From contig MU603941.1 in NCBI GenBank assembly GCA_025201845.1, positions 176,668 to 240,667 of the forward strand: a stretch of 64,000 nucleotides of DNA. Direction: 5' to 3'. Positions 1-12,000 of this stretch are shown here, in pieces. Source of the DNA: Martensiomyces pterosporus (lineage: Eukaryota; Kickxellomycota; Kickxellomycetes; Kickxellales; Kickxellaceae). A program made the position numbers and the translations under genes. Positions within the stretch are counted from its first letter, which is position 1; every line of letters begins with the position of its first letter. Under the pieces are notes generated by a model that searched no databases, was not told where the DNA came from, and was given only the letters and a program-made list of their open reading frames with translations.

Positions 1-1063
1 GCTGCTGCTGAGGCTGAAGTTGCGAGTCAGCTGCAGCTTGTCTTTGGTGTTGACTCTGTGGTCGCGATTGGCGCTGTTTTGTCCGAGGTTGCCTTTGCTG
101 CCGCTGCTGCTGCCGCTGCTGTTGTGGCTGGGCAGAGGCTATTGTTTCTGCTGATGCTGGAACTGCTGTTGCCCGCACTGAAAATGGAGACAGGCTCACT
201 GTTGTATGCTGAGTGCTAGACACCAATGGCCGATCATTTGCTGCGACTGAAATTGCACCTGTCGAGCCGGACACTGCTGCAGCAACTGCTGCAGCCATTG
301 CTGCTTGAGACACAAATGTGGATACAGTGGCTGCCGATGTAGCTGCTGTTGCCGGTGTCAGCGTGGCGGCTCCAGATATGCCCATTTCATTGGACTGCAA
401 TACACCGCCTCTCTCCGGCCCTGCAGCACCTGATGCAGGGTGGGTATGCACCACTGACATTGCAGTAGATCCGGGTATAGTGTTCCGTGGGCTGTGCTGC
501 AGCATCTGTTGTAGAGCAGTGCCCTCGCCCAGGGTATTCTGTGCACCTACAACCATCGACTGGAATCCATGAGTTTGGATGGCTCCGTAGAGAGTCTGGC
601 CTGTACTTCCTTCGCTCTCAAACTGGCCAGCAGCAGCATGTGGCTGTGCTGGAATCTGGTGGTTCAATGGCGAGCGCAGCCGTTGCGGGAGATAAAGCGA
701 CGAGCCAAGGTGCTGCTGCTGCTGCTGCTGCGGGGGGCTAGAAATCGACGCCGATGCCGGGACAGTGGCGGTGGGGCTGCTCATACTGGCCGCCGCATCC
801 TGGCTGCTGTTGCGCGTCCGCTTCCGGATGGGCTCCATGGCGTACGCGCTCTGCAGCTGCTCGGCGTAGCGCAGATTCATGTCCATCAGCTGGTTGATTT
901 TGGCATGCATCTCGCCGATTTCAGCATGCGCTTTTGCTAGCGCGCTCCACAGAATGCGCTCGCGCTCCGATGCACGCGGATCCGGATGGGGGATGCTTGG
1001 GTCGACCGAGAGCAGGGCCAGGTTCGACAGCAGCGAGCTGTGGTTGTTTTGTGATGCCGACAT
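1..1063 (-). CDS. Gln/Ala-rich protein, 5' part only (runs off left edge)
   Basis: An open frame of 354 codons starts at an ATG read from 1063 and has no stop before the window ends, so only the N-terminus is visible. The first ~35 residues are followed by a charged stretch (about residues 35-80, SERERILWSALAKAHAEIGE and on through EQLQSAYAMEPIRKR) that looks like a short amphipathic helix or coiled coil ending in a basic patch. The rest is low complexity: a run of six Gln near residue 120, Ala/Ser/Thr-rich segments, and Gln-rich sequence up to the edge. This composition is common in fungal transcription regulators, but no DNA-binding domain is seen, so no function is assigned. The downstream remainder lies outside the window. 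Confidence 0.6.
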   Translation of the reverse strand, partial: MSASQNNHSSLLSNLALLSVDPSIPHPDPRASERERILWSALAKAHAEIGEMHAKINQLMDMNLRYAEQLQSAYAMEPIRKRTRNSSQDAAASMSSPTATVPASASISSPPQQQQQQHLGSSLYLPQRLRSPLNHQIPAQPHAAAGQFESEGSTGQTLYGAIQTHGFQSMVVGAQNTLGEGTALQQMLQHSPRNTIPGSTAMSVVHTHPASGAAGPERGGVLQSNEMGISGAATLTPATAATSAATVSTFVSQAAMAAAVAAAVSGSTGAISVAANDRPLVSSTQHTTVSLSPFSVRATAVPASAETIASAQPQQQRQQQRQQRQPRTKQRQSRPQSQHQRQAAADSQLQPQQQ

Positions 1064-2482
1064 TATTTGGCTATTAACCCTGCAGTTCGAGGGCTTTGTT
1101 CGCCCGTAACAATAGGACAAAAGGCTCACGGGCTGCTGCCGTTGTTGCGTGCCTAGTACGCCTGTGAGTGTGCGTGTTCGTGTACTTGTGCGCGTGTACT
1201 TGTGCTTGTGCTTGTGCTTGTGTGCGTACGAAAGGGCTGGAGAGACAGGGCACGGGCGTGGGGGTGGGGAGGGAGGGGGCAAGGATAATTATGTGGCTCT
1301 ACAATAGAAGCGCGCCCTCAGTTTCTCCGATAACAATAGTATAGTATAAGCGCAGTAGAGGGTGTGTATGTGCGCGTGTATAGCAAATAACAGCGTGGAA
1401 GAACAGCTTGCGGCCAGATAACCATACGACTAAAAGTACATGGTAGCGAATAGAAGGAGAAAAGAGAAAGGTAAGCACCACAAAGCCTACGAACGGCGCG
1501 GTATAGTCTACGCAGCAATAAGCAGTTCCTCAGAGAGCGAGCGCTGGGGTAGCAGAGGCACGGACAGCTATCAAATAATTAAATAATGCAAGCTGAGGCG
1601 TGGAGGAAAACAAGGTATCAGCAAAGATTATGGATGGCGATGGTCTAGCAAAAAGAACAGGACATAAGGCACCAGTGATTCTCGGCAACAGCCAAAAAAA
1701 AAAAAAAAGACGTGCCGCAGAGGGGCAGCGAGAGCGCGCCATCGCCCAGTCTCTCGCTCGCTCACGCTCTTTCCGCTTTTTCCTCCTACCAAGTGCGTGC
1801 TCTCCCCTGGTGTCTGCATCTGCGCCTGTCTCTTGTGTGTCATGGGTCCTGTGTGCTGAGAAATTGCCTTCTCGGCAATGCAGGACGCAACCGCGACCAC
1901 CTGCTTATATTAACCCGGCGTGTCCTTTGTTCTCCTCTCCCGCGTGCCTGTGCTGGCCGCCCCATCACGCCTAGGTCCATTGGCACTCACCTGCCCACTG
2001 ACCTTTTTAGGGTTAATTGCCTTTTTCATAACAAAGGGGACGCAGTGAGTGGACGTGCAAGGCTGTTCTGAGTCTCGTCTCCGTGGTTCACAGGCTTGGT
2101 AAAGAGAAACGCACAGTGACGCCCTGCTCCTTACATGACATGCCAGCCGGCAGGCAGCTGGTGGCTGCACACCGCATTTCGACCTGCAGTCAGCACCAGG
2201 ACTGCCCATATGCCTGAGGTGCTGCTTTGCTGGTATCGTCCGCATGTACTGCTGCACGCTCTGACCACTTGGCACCCCTCGCATGCTCAGGAGGAAGGAA
2301 GGAGGGAAATGGGAACTTGGAAATACTACATTGAGGCAAATTAGACAGACATGGAAAGATACAGCAAAAAGAAGAAGGTAAATGTGTAGGTGTCGTAGTG
2401 CACGAGAGGAGAGAGGCGGAGGAAGGAGGCAATGAGGGCACATGCACCAGATAGCGCCATCCAACATTCACCGGATAGTGCT
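1064..2482. other. Intergenic region, promoter side of the left gene
   Basis: This is 1.4 kb between the start of the left-edge gene and the stop of the PP2C gene, both on the minus strand. It contains a TGTGCT-type short repeat around 1185-1230, a poly(A) run near 1694-1708 and CT-rich tracts. An ATG-initiated minus-strand reading frame at 1910-2467 has biased Cys/Arg/Pro composition and no recognisable domain. I see no convincing gene or structural RNA. Confidence 0.5.
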
Positions 2483-4727
2483 TTAGACTTCAATGACGTG
2501 GAGCCCAATTAGACGCCATGCCTTCTCAGTGTCCTGCAGAGTAAGCAGTGTGTTCTCTTGGGCTGCCGTAAGCGCGCAGTCCTTGTCCGACCCAGGTCCA
2601 GGCGCGCTTGTGTCCGCCTTGCCCAGCACCGACAGTGTCATCCGCATCACCTCAGGCACTGAGATCACGCTGCCGCTATCCTCGTCCGTGTCTAGCTCAA
2701 GGTCCTCTGGCTCAGCAACCAGCGTCAGCCGGTACCCAGATGCACGCACGCGCTGCTGTATTTGCGCTACTGTGAGCTGCAGCCCCTGCGTGATGCTTGG
2801 CTGTGACGATGCTGATGCTGCTGTGCGCTTTGGCCGCTGGTGTGTGGTGAAAATGCGCTTAAGAAGACGCTCTGGCGTCGAGAGCCTGACGCCGGAAGCT
2901 CCATTCTTTGTCTCTTGCAGTGAGCCACTGCCGCTGTGCGGGCCAACAAGCATCGATCCGCGCAACCGCATCACCCGATCAACGCTGTCAAGCCGCATCC
3001 GGCGGTGGTCTGCGGTGAGGTCCTTGAGTTCGCACTCCCAGCCTGGAAGCCGAAGCACCTGAGCCGTCATGTTGTCGTCAGAGCCCAATCTCTCGGCTGT
3101 GTCAACCAGTTTCTTTGCTGCCTTTTCGGGATTAGCGCACCCCTTGACAATATCCACCATCTCCTGGTCCGTCAGGACGCTGGTCAAGCCATCGGACACG
3201 ATGACGACAAACGCTGCCTCGTCGCCCTGAATCTCGTAGTGGCTGATCTCCGGCTCTGCAATCACCCCAAACCGCTTCACTTGCCAGTCGCCAAATGCCC
3301 GAGTGTTTGCCACACGAGCCATTGCGCGCTCCTCGCCAAACGAATCGCGCGAGAAGAATGCGCCGTGGCGCTGGAGCCGCTCACGCTCCCCACGCACTCC
3401 CGGGTGGTGCAGCGTATTGAGGGCCGTCGCCAAGCCGCCATGCTCGTCAACATTGCAGAGAATGGCCTTCGAGTCGCCGACACTTGACACAACCAGATGC
3501 AACTGGCTGTCATGCGACCAGAACGGGAGGCCCTCTGGGTCCCACAGCAGCGCTGTACACGCAGTTGATCCCTGGCCATCGCTCCAGCGCATGTTCCTTA
3601 TATCGCTGTCCGCCTTTAGAAATGCCAGTGTGATTCTCTCGTCAATGGTTAGAAAGCTCGGGGTCTCGCGCCTCAAAGCCGATTCCTCAAGACCTTGCAG
3701 TGCCGAAGGTGTGTAGCTGCGCCAATCCTTGCCATATTGGCGCATGTTTGTTAGCACTGGTGTGAGATCGTCTGGCGTCACCGACTCGATGTGGCGATGA
3801 AGGACCTGCTTCAGGTACTCGGAGCACGACTCGCCGCCATGCCTACAGCCAAAAGCAGCAAGCAGAGATGGAGAGCGTCAGCATGGAATGCCTTGTGCGA
3901 TGCGGATACACGCAGCCTCTAAATGCCCCAAAGGCGGCGCACTGCAGGGCACGCAGGCGGAGCAAATGTAGATTGGTGGCACCGAGCCGATGCGCCAGTG
4001 CGAAAGACAGCACGCAGGCAAGCAGCGCCCCACGTGCACACGAGATCATCCCCCGCTCACCTGCCCCCAAAAGCAGGCACAGATGGCTGGGGAAAAGAGC
4101 AGTCGCTGCGACGCCTCTCGTAACCCCCACCAGGCACGCGCCGCCAAGTGCACACATCTGGAAACAGGGGCAGTTAATTGCCAGCATGGACGCGAGATGC
4201 AAGCAGAGAAGGCGCCACTATACCTACCCGTCGTAGACACCAAGATACATAATCTGCGCGCTTGTTTTGTCTTTGCGGTCAACAACCATACCGGGGATAC
4301 GAAGGGGCCGGAACTCTGCACGGTCCTGGTTGTATCCGCGTGTGCCGCGAGAGCTCGTTTGGCCAACAAGCTGAGGGCTCTTTCGCACGTCCACACGCAC
4401 CGTTCCTTCCTCTGTGTATGCAACGTAGGACGGATACGGCTTGATTTCCAGCAGACTCCCGCCCTGACCGGCACCGTTACCAGTTGCTGCTTCCAGAGGT
4501 GCAGCAGCGCTGCCTTGCAAGGGGGCCCGAGTCACCATTGCTGGCTCTGTTGCCGCTGCTGGCGCTGCTGACAAGGATGCAGAGCTCCATACTGCTGCTG
4601 CTTGCGTGCGTGCAAATGCGCTCGTGTGGTGTGGTGCACGCAGAGCCCTGCACCTTGCAGCTCGAGGCAGACAGGAGCAGGGCTTTTGTAGGGCGGCCGA
4701 CTTTGCTAATAAAGCGCGCATATACAT
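2483..4727 (-). CDS. PP2C-type protein phosphatase, mitochondrial (Ptc6-like)
   Basis: Two exons: 4727-4228 and 3842-2483, with a 385-nt GT-AG intron; the product is 619 aa. PP2C enzymes are Mg/Mn-dependent Ser/Thr phosphatases. The visible motifs are SSRGTRGYNQDR near the start of the domain, DGHGG (residues 166-170, with the intron splitting its first Gly codon), GDSKAIL, SDGLTSVL and GSDDNMTAQ, so every metal-binding Asp of the family is present. I chose the ATG at 4727 because the next ~50 residues are rich in Arg and Ala with no acidic residue, as in a mitochondrial presequence; an upstream in-frame ATG at 4934 would lengthen it. The C-terminal ~200 residues beyond the catalytic domain are low complexity. 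A mitochondrial Ptc6-like role is likely from the presequence and motif pattern; another PTC paralogue is possible. Confidence 0.85.
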
Positions 4728-5459
4728 TTTGCGTGCTGCTGCTGCTGCTGCTATAGCTGTGTTATTGAGAAATTCGGAAACAAGAGACAGGGCTGAATAT
4801 AGCTTGCGTTCTTTTTTGTGTAGATGGTGGCGGCAAGCGACAGTAGCAGCGAGATATGAAAAAGTGTGCTTTTTTTTTTGGCAAGCTGGCCGCCAACCAG
4901 CAGAGCCCAACATCACACACCGCTGCCCTTTCATTCATCCATGCGTTCTCCTCCCCAACGACCGCCAAAGATCTGCTGTCAAATATCCGCTCTATTAGGC
5001 GGTCAGTGCCTGCTTGACACTGCGTGCTTCGTGAAAGGGCTGTGGGCTGGCTGTTGCTAGAACAGAGGCTATCGTTCGCTGGCCAGGGCCGTGGCCACTG
5101 GTGCCAACAGCGGCAGGTGGCTACTGTGGTTGATGCCACGTCAGAGGGCCTTGCAGCCACAGCAGCCAGCATCTAGCGCGCAAGGAAGCCGCCAGGCAAG
5201 AGGCTGCGCTCACAGGCGTGTATTGACCGCACACGCCAATCGCCGTGATTAAATCACGGCACAGCAAGGCTGGGTGGCATGGGCCAGCCCTCACGCGTGA
5301 AGAGGCGGCCACACCCAAGAGGCGATTTTGCAAAGTCTGTCTATGTCTGGCTGGCATTCGCTTGTGCTATTTTGTGTCCGCTTTGCTTGCAGCAGAACCC
5401 CAGCACGTTAATCGCAGCTCCACTTTCATATACTCACTCCTCCCGCAGAACATCAAAAA
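4728..5459. promoter_or_regulatory. Divergent promoter between PP2C and SNF12 genes
   Basis: About 730 bp separates the two divergent start codons. It holds CTG/CAG-rich and T-rich stretches and no open frame with a recognisable domain. No distinct TATA element is evident. Confidence 0.5.
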
Positions 5460-6821
5460 ATGTCGGTTTCGGGTGCAAAGCGCAAGAGACTTATTGAAAA
5501 GTCGCTCCCTCCTAAAATCGAAGCGTACATTCCAGAGTCAAGGCTGTTCCTGCAGCTGCAAGCTCTGGAGAGGAAGCTTGACACAAAGATTGTAAGGAAG
5601 CGGCTGGAGGTGCAAGAGGCACTGGGGAGGCCAGTCTACAAGAAGCGAATTCTGCGCATTTTCGTGTCCAATCTTGCCACCAACCAAACGGGAGCTGCGG
5701 CTGGAAACGACGACACCGATGCTGATGGCAAAGACGCAAAGCCCGAGGCAGCAACCGAGGCGCCCTCATGGACACTGCGTGTCGAGGGCCGCCTGGTTGA
5801 CCCGCCAGGAACTACGTGGAAGACGCGTCCAGCGCCGCACAAGTTTAGCGAGTTTCTGAACTCGATGGTGGTCGAGCTTGACAGGGACCCTGGCCTGCAT
5901 AGCGACAATGTGGTGCAGTGGCGCCGTGGAGCAGCCGAGAACGACGTGGATGGTTTTGAAATTAAGCGGCGCGGCGACGACGATGTCAGGGCAAAGGTTA
6001 TTTTGGACATCCGCACGGCCACAGACAGATTCAAAGTCAACCACCCGCTTCTGCGCGAGCTTTTGGACATCCGCGGGCCAGTTTCGAAGGCTGGGTTTAT
6101 CATGAAACTGTGGCAGTACATAAAGCTCAACAACCTGCAGGACAGCGACGACCCAGACCAGATCCGCTGCGACGCGGGGCTGCAGCAGGCGCTTGGAAGC
6201 CCCGTAGTATCGTTCACTGCAATCCCGCAGATGCTGCATGCGTTCCTCACGCGGCCTGACCCCATTGTCATCGAATACACAGTGCGCGTGCATGAGGGCG
6301 AGTATCATATGGGCACATACGCGTTTGACGTGGAGGTAGAGGTGGAAGAGCATGCACGCCACAGCACTGGACCGCTGGCCAGCATCCAGAGCCGCCACCG
6401 TGAGCTAGCACACATCGAAAACCAGCTGGCACAAAAGATGCAGGATATCCACAACGCGCGGACCAAGCGTGACTTTTTGCGCAGCTTTGCGGGCGATCCC
6501 GTGGCATTTATTCACCGGTGGATTGATAACCAGACCAAGGATCTGGAGGTGATCCTAGGCGATAGGCGCCACGGGTTGGAGGCCGCGCTTGGAGCGATCA
6601 TGGCTGCCGACAGCAGCGCGCAGGAGATGACAGATGAGAGGCGACATGTGCTGGAGAACGAGGCGTCCAAGTGGCTGAAGGAAAGCGCGCTGTACGACGA
6701 GCCGTGGGCTGAAGAGGCAGTGTTCCACTACTTGTCTGCCAAGACTCAAGAGAGGATGCAGCAGCTCTTGCAACAGCAGCAGCAGCAGCAAACACCAGCC
6801 CAAGCACCCAGCATGCCCTAG
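5460..6821 (+). CDS. SNF12: SWI/SNF (or RSC) complex subunit with SWIB domain, BAF60/Snf12/Rsc6 family
   Basis: Single-exon gene of 453 aa. The N-terminus (KRKRLIEKSLPPKIEAYIPE) and the following helix with ERKLDTKIVRKRLEVQE are hallmarks of the SMARCD/BAF60 family, and a SWIB domain lies at about residues 190-270 (NHPLLRELLDIRGPVSKAG then KLWQYIKLNNLQD). The C-terminal half is helical and ends in a run of seven Gln. The family is a core structural subunit of nuclear ATP-dependent chromatin remodellers; whether this copy serves SWI/SNF, RSC or both cannot be told here. The ATG follows an A-rich leader. It is divergent from the PP2C gene. Confidence 0.93.
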   Translation: MSVSGAKRKRLIEKSLPPKIEAYIPESRLFLQLQALERKLDTKIVRKRLEVQEALGRPVYKKRILRIFVSNLATNQTGAAAGNDDTDADGKDAKPEAATEAPSWTLRVEGRLVDPPGTTWKTRPAPHKFSEFLNSMVVELDRDPGLHSDNVVQWRRGAAENDVDGFEIKRRGDDDVRAKVILDIRTATDRFKVNHPLLRELLDIRGPVSKAGFIMKLWQYIKLNNLQDSDDPDQIRCDAGLQQALGSPVVSFTAIPQMLHAFLTRPDPIVIEYTVRVHEGEYHMGTYAFDVEVEVEEHARHSTGPLASIQSRHRELAHIENQLAQKMQDIHNARTKRDFLRSFAGDPVAFIHRWIDNQTKDLEVILGDRRHGLEAALGAIMAADSSAQEMTDERRHVLENEASKWLKESALYDEPWAEEAVFHYLSAKTQERMQQLLQQQQQQQTPAQAPSMP

Positions 6822-9070
6822 CAACCTCGGCCTACCACTGCACATTTCTTTTTCTACCATCCAAAACGCCGTTCCTCTTTTTTTTCATAGCTATAACTGC
6901 TCGTCATCCATTGCCCCCATTTACTTAATCAGCCTCCGAGGCTTTTCCGTGTCTGGCGCTGATCGCTTTTGGCGTAACACTCACATGAAAACAGTGCGGG
7001 TTTGTGTTCCTGTTTGCACGCAATCTGATCCCAACTTTTTCAGCAGCGCCTGATCCCAGAGCCCAATGTGCGTGTGCTTGTAGCGTGTCCGGGATGTCAG
7101 CATGTAGCTTCATACCAGCTCGCCGAACTCCAGGGCGGCGGCTGGGTTGCTGTCATCGCCATATGGGGCAGCACGCTAAACAGAAGTGCACAGTGCTGGG
7201 GCTGTGGAGCGCTGGAGGCGAAGGAAAGCACTCGGTGGCAAACCAGCGTGAAAAGCACGGCGGAGTCTCTGCAGGACCCACAGGGATCGGCAGGCAGGAC
7301 GCAAGACGTGGCCAGCGCCAAGAGGGCTATTTGTGTATGCGTGTAAATGCTGGCTGCAGCAGCAGATGCACTGTTTTCGACAAAAATAGAAACACCAAAA
7401 TATGGCATAATGTCGGCGCGCATTACATGGCGGCTGCAAATAGCAGCTCTCTTTGTTGGCACCGTTGCAAGCCAAGAAAAGCGCAGAGGCTGTGCTCCTT
7501 GACGGATTCCATTTCTGCATGCGCAGACAGAAGAGAGCTGGCTTCTACATGGGCGCGGCCTGTTTGTGCGGGGGAGAGAAATTAACAGCAAGCACATGGG
7601 CAAGCCCACCTCGGTCTTGGGCTGTGGAATAAGTGGGCAGAAAAATAAATGTTCCAGCGGCCCCGTTGCTAGGCGGAATTGCTGCGATCTAGGCTGCAGC
7701 AAGCGCTGCTGAGTGCCATCCCAGCTGAATCACCCAGCGCTTTCAGCAGCAGGCGTTTGATCGCTTGTTGAGTTCTGTGATACCAGCCATTGTCCAAATT
7801 TGTCCAGCGGCGGAAGAGCTGAGCGAAGAAGCACGACGATTCATGGCTGGCACAAAAAGCCCTTCCGTGCAGCGTTGCGTGTATGCTGTGTGGTGCAAGC
7901 AGTCGCAGCAAAATTTGCCCAATGCAGGCTGACTGCAGGCAGCGGCGGGCTGGCTGGTGTGCGAGGAGAGGGCGAGCGGGTGGGGCGGGGAGTGGAGGCG
8001 GAAATCAGAGGAGAAAAACAGAACCCAGCCTGCGCAAGAAAGTCCGCACTGCGCTGCCGCACGTCGGATGCATCATCTAAACCATTTTCTGGGCTAACAG
8101 CAAACAGCCAAGCCTTTAAGGATTCTGCACCTTGCTTCTACTTTTCCCTGTCCTTTCTACTGCTGTCTTCCCTGCTTTTCCCTCTTTCCTCCTTGCCTCT
8201 TCTCTTTTATATTATTCGTGCTTCTGCTAACAAACAAAACACCCGCAACAAAGCACTCCGCCGTCCGCTGTGAGCCCTCCTTTTCCACAGAGACAGCTGG
8301 AAACAGGACACAACTCGCGCGTGCCTGCCTTCACACCTCGGGTATCCTCTAGGCGCCAGCAGCTGTCCTGTGCACACGCGTTGACAGCCACTTCATCCAC
8401 GGCAGCAGCAGCAGCAGCATCAGCATCAGCAGACACACAGGAACAAGGACCGGTAGCTGAACTCATCTTTCTGCTGTACACTCGCACTAGCGTCAGTCTT
8501 GCGCTCCCGCACCTGTATTTCTTATTCGACATCAGCAGGATATCAGGTACTGTTCATACCAGCAATTGCATGCTTCTTTGTCTCAGCCGGTAGGCCATTA
8601 TCTTTTGCAAGCTTGGCCATCAGCTGCGCTTCATTGTGAGTAGGCGTATGTGCGTGCTTCGTGCTTCGTGCTTAGTGGGTGCGTGTGGGTGCGTGTGGGT
8701 GCCACGGGCGGCGGAGGCGGCGGTGGTGGCTATTGTACATCGACTTGTTGCTTTCCGCACCACACGCCTATTGTCCACATGCTGCTACAAGCTTACCGGG
8801 CACCTCTTTGCGCACTACAGCACAAACCCGCTAATAGCTCCGCCTATCGCCAAAAAAAAAAAACTGCTTTCCTTGCCTTTTATCACTCAATTCCCTGATG
8901 GAACGCGTAAATGGAACTGCCCCTGTCTCTCAGTAGGCGATCGAGGTATAGACAGGGTGGTTAATTTATATAGACTCATCCACCTTCACCAGACAGACCC
9001 TGTAATACCAGCAGCAGCAGCAGCACCATAGTCTCTTCCTCTCTTGGAACAGCCAAAGCAACTTCCAGCC
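6822..9070. other. Long intergenic stretch upstream of the flippase gene
   Basis: This 2.2-kb gap is much longer than the others here. Frames of up to ~200 codons occur on both strands (for example 7097-7702 minus), but they overlap each other, are Cys/Ser/Arg-rich and show no domain. CT-rich tracts at 8100-8220 and a poly(A) run at 8861-8871 look like promoter or UTR sequence of the downstream gene. No tRNA-like fold was recognised. Confidence 0.5.
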
Positions 9071-12000
9071 ATGAGCGGAGCCGACAGTACTAGCAGCGCC
9101 GCCGCTCGAGGCGGACCGCAGTCGCAGTCTTTTTGGAAGCGGCTATTCAAGCGCACAAAGACGTTTATGACCGAGGCTACCGACGCCAACGGCGTGCGCA
9201 AAGCTGCCGCCAACTTGCCGTCTCGAAAGATTTACCTCAACATTGACGTCCCACAGGACAAGCTGCCGTCCCATGCTGAGCATTACTGCACAAACGCAAT
9301 CACTACCTCCCAGTACACCTACGTCAACTTTCTTCCAAAGAACTTGTCGCGACAGTTCCGCCGTGTGGCCAACATCTATTTCTTGGTTCTCACCGTCTTG
9401 CAGCTTATCGGCTACTTCGCGCTGGGCAGCTGGATATTGACTATTTTGCCTATCCTCCTTGTCCTGGCAATCACAGCCATCAAGGACGCCTTCGAGGACT
9501 GGCGCAGGCACATCTCCGACAACCACTTCAACGAGACTGGCACTCGCATCGTAAGAAACCTGCGCAACACCAATCTCTTGTGGCAGGACAACCAGGCTGA
9601 CCTGGCCAGGACCAAGCGTATGCACCACCTTCGCATCCAGTTTGCGCGTCGCTTGAACAAGAAGACCTGGTACAACCAACTACCCAGCGAGTGGGAGGAG
9701 TCGCAGAACCCGGTTGACCCTGCAAAGCCACCAGTGCTTAACGAGGAGGCCAGGTGGCGGAACGTGCGTGTCGGCGACTTTGTTATTCTCAAAACAGGCG
9801 ACCCGGCTCCAGCCGACATGCTCATGCTGGCCACGTCTGCCGAAGACGGCAGCTGCTACGTCGAGACAAAGAACCTCGATGGCGAGACCAACCTGAAGCC
9901 ACGCTCGGCATTGGCTGAGACCTCGGGCGTGCGCGACGCCGAGGGGTGCGCAAGAACTCGTGCTGTTGTCGAGGTCGATCCGCCCACATCCAACATGACA
10001 AAAATCAACGGCTCTATCCGGATATTCTCTACGCCTGCAGTGCCGACAGAATACGAGTCCACACCGCCCTTTGACTTTGATCCGCATGGCACAGTCTCTC
10101 CCTCCCACTCCAACGCCGGCCCTGCTCCTCATCACCGCCACCATCCTTCCGGCAGCATCAGCAACGGAAACAGCAATGGCAGCGGAGGCGAGAACTACGA
10201 GCTCAAGCTCTTGGGCCCCAAGCAGACGCTGCCATTCAAGCACTCGCCCTTGGCCCAGCCAAACACCAAGCATAGCATTGCCTCGTCCAGCTACCCAGGC
10301 GATGATGGCATCAGCAGCAGAGATGCACCCGCATTCGATCCGACAGCCACAGTAGTAAACAGGGACCCTGCAAAGTAAGTTATATCCCGTAGGTTTCGCA
10401 CATGCCAGTGCGGGTGGTCTAGACCCCGTCCACCTCCCATGTCTTGAGCACACACACCTCTTTGGGGCATGCACGAATGCGCGGCTGAAGTGCCGGCATT
10501 CCTTTTTTGTATGTGCTCTGTCCTCCAGCTGCCCGCAATGCTGTGCGGACAATCGGCTCTTGTACGCAAGAGGCCTTGGGGCATGGTTACTATAGCTAGT
10601 CTGGGATTTCGAATACTGCAGGCACTGCTCACTCGCAGCCACACCCACACTCACACTCGCACCCAAACACACACACACACAGCCATCCTTCCTTTTCTCC
10701 TTGGCCTGTTTGATGGACACTGTATCTGTGAAACAGCCCAGCTGATGGTATCGCACAGCCGCTTCTGCATGTTCTTGTGCCTTTTACTTTCCTAGTGATC
10801 TGGGCAAATCCTTGCCAGACAACGTCAACTACGAGTCGGACCCGCTGGTTGTGCCGTTTTCGATCAACAATGTACTGCTGCGCGGTATGACTGTTCGTAA
10901 CACCGACTGGATCGTTTGCCTTGTGCTTTATACTGGCGAGCAAACCAAAATTGTTCTCAACTCGGGCCCCACGCCTTACAAGCGGAGTCGTATCGAGCGC
11001 ATGATGAACACCCAGGTTATGATGAGCTTTGGATTCGTGTTTGCCACATCCTTCATTGTGGCTCTTGTTGGTGGCCTAAAGTACGCAGAGAAAGAGCACC
11101 GCCATAGCCCCTATGTTGACGATACAATGGACAAGGGCACATATGGATTTGCGCTGTTCTGGTCGGCGATGATCATGCTGCAGAACGTTATCCCGATCGC
11201 CCTCTATGTCAGTATCGAGTTCGTGAAGAGCTGGCACGCGTACTGGATCTATCAGGACTTGAACATGTACTACGAGCCAACTGACCAGCGCTGCGTGGCT
11301 CGGAACTGGAACATCTCCGACGATCTTGGCCAGGTATCTTACATCTTCAGTGACAAAACTGGCACGCTGACTCGCAACGTCATGGACTTCCGAATGTGCT
11401 CGATCAACGGCACGATTTACGGAAAGCAGCTGCCAGGCGATGAGCTTGATGTTGTCAAAGGTCGGATGGCCCAGGAGGAGGTTGACCGCAACAACCCGCC
11501 AGAGGGTGGCGCCAACCCGTTCTTCCTTGAGCTCCAGGACGACGATGTCGATGCCGATGTCGATGGCAACGGCAACGGCAACGGCAACGGCAAAGCAGGC
11601 AGCGGATACGGCAGCCAGTTTGGTGTGGATGAAGAAAGACAGATGGGCCGTAGCCGCCAAAGCACAAACACAAGCATCATCTCCCACGGCACCAGCCAGT
11701 ATGACAGCAGCCCTCTTATTTCAACTGCTGACTCGCCAGCCGGCCAAAGCAGGCTGCAACGCCGCGAGCCCCGGATAAAGCCAGTTGAGGTCAGCGCTAC
11801 GCGCTCACGAGCCCGCACAATCCAGCCGCTGAGCGAGGCAGAGGCAGAGGCAAAGCGCAAGCAGATGATCAAGGCTTATGTCGGCGCTATGCGCAATGTG
11901 TTTGACCCCAAATATGCTGAGATTGGAGACGAAGAGACTGGCGAGGGCGGCTCATACACCTTTGTTGACCCGCAGATTTTCTACGACATGCGCCCAGAGA

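Noticed and set aside
1910..2467. A 185-codon minus-strand frame after the PP2C gene
   Set aside because: ATG-initiated, but Cys/Arg/Pro-rich with no domain and immediately downstream of the PP2C stop; more likely 3' UTR and intergenic sequence.
7004..7702. Overlapping 193- and 201-codon frames on opposite strands
   Set aside because: Neither has a domain or gene-like composition, and both cannot be right.
9044..9070. Upstream start for the flippase at 9044
   Set aside because: The codon at 9044 is TTG; the first ATG in frame with good context is at 9071. The same reasoning moved the starts of RPA43, TAF9, the carrier and the primase subunit inward.
9680..10756. A 358-codon minus-strand open frame across the flippase intron
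   Set aside because: Overlaps exon 1 and the intron of a certain gene and shows no domain.
10375..10795. Separate genes for the two halves of the flippase
   Set aside because: The first part ends at a GTAAGT donor and the second begins after CTAG with matching phase; joined they give a continuous P4-ATPase.
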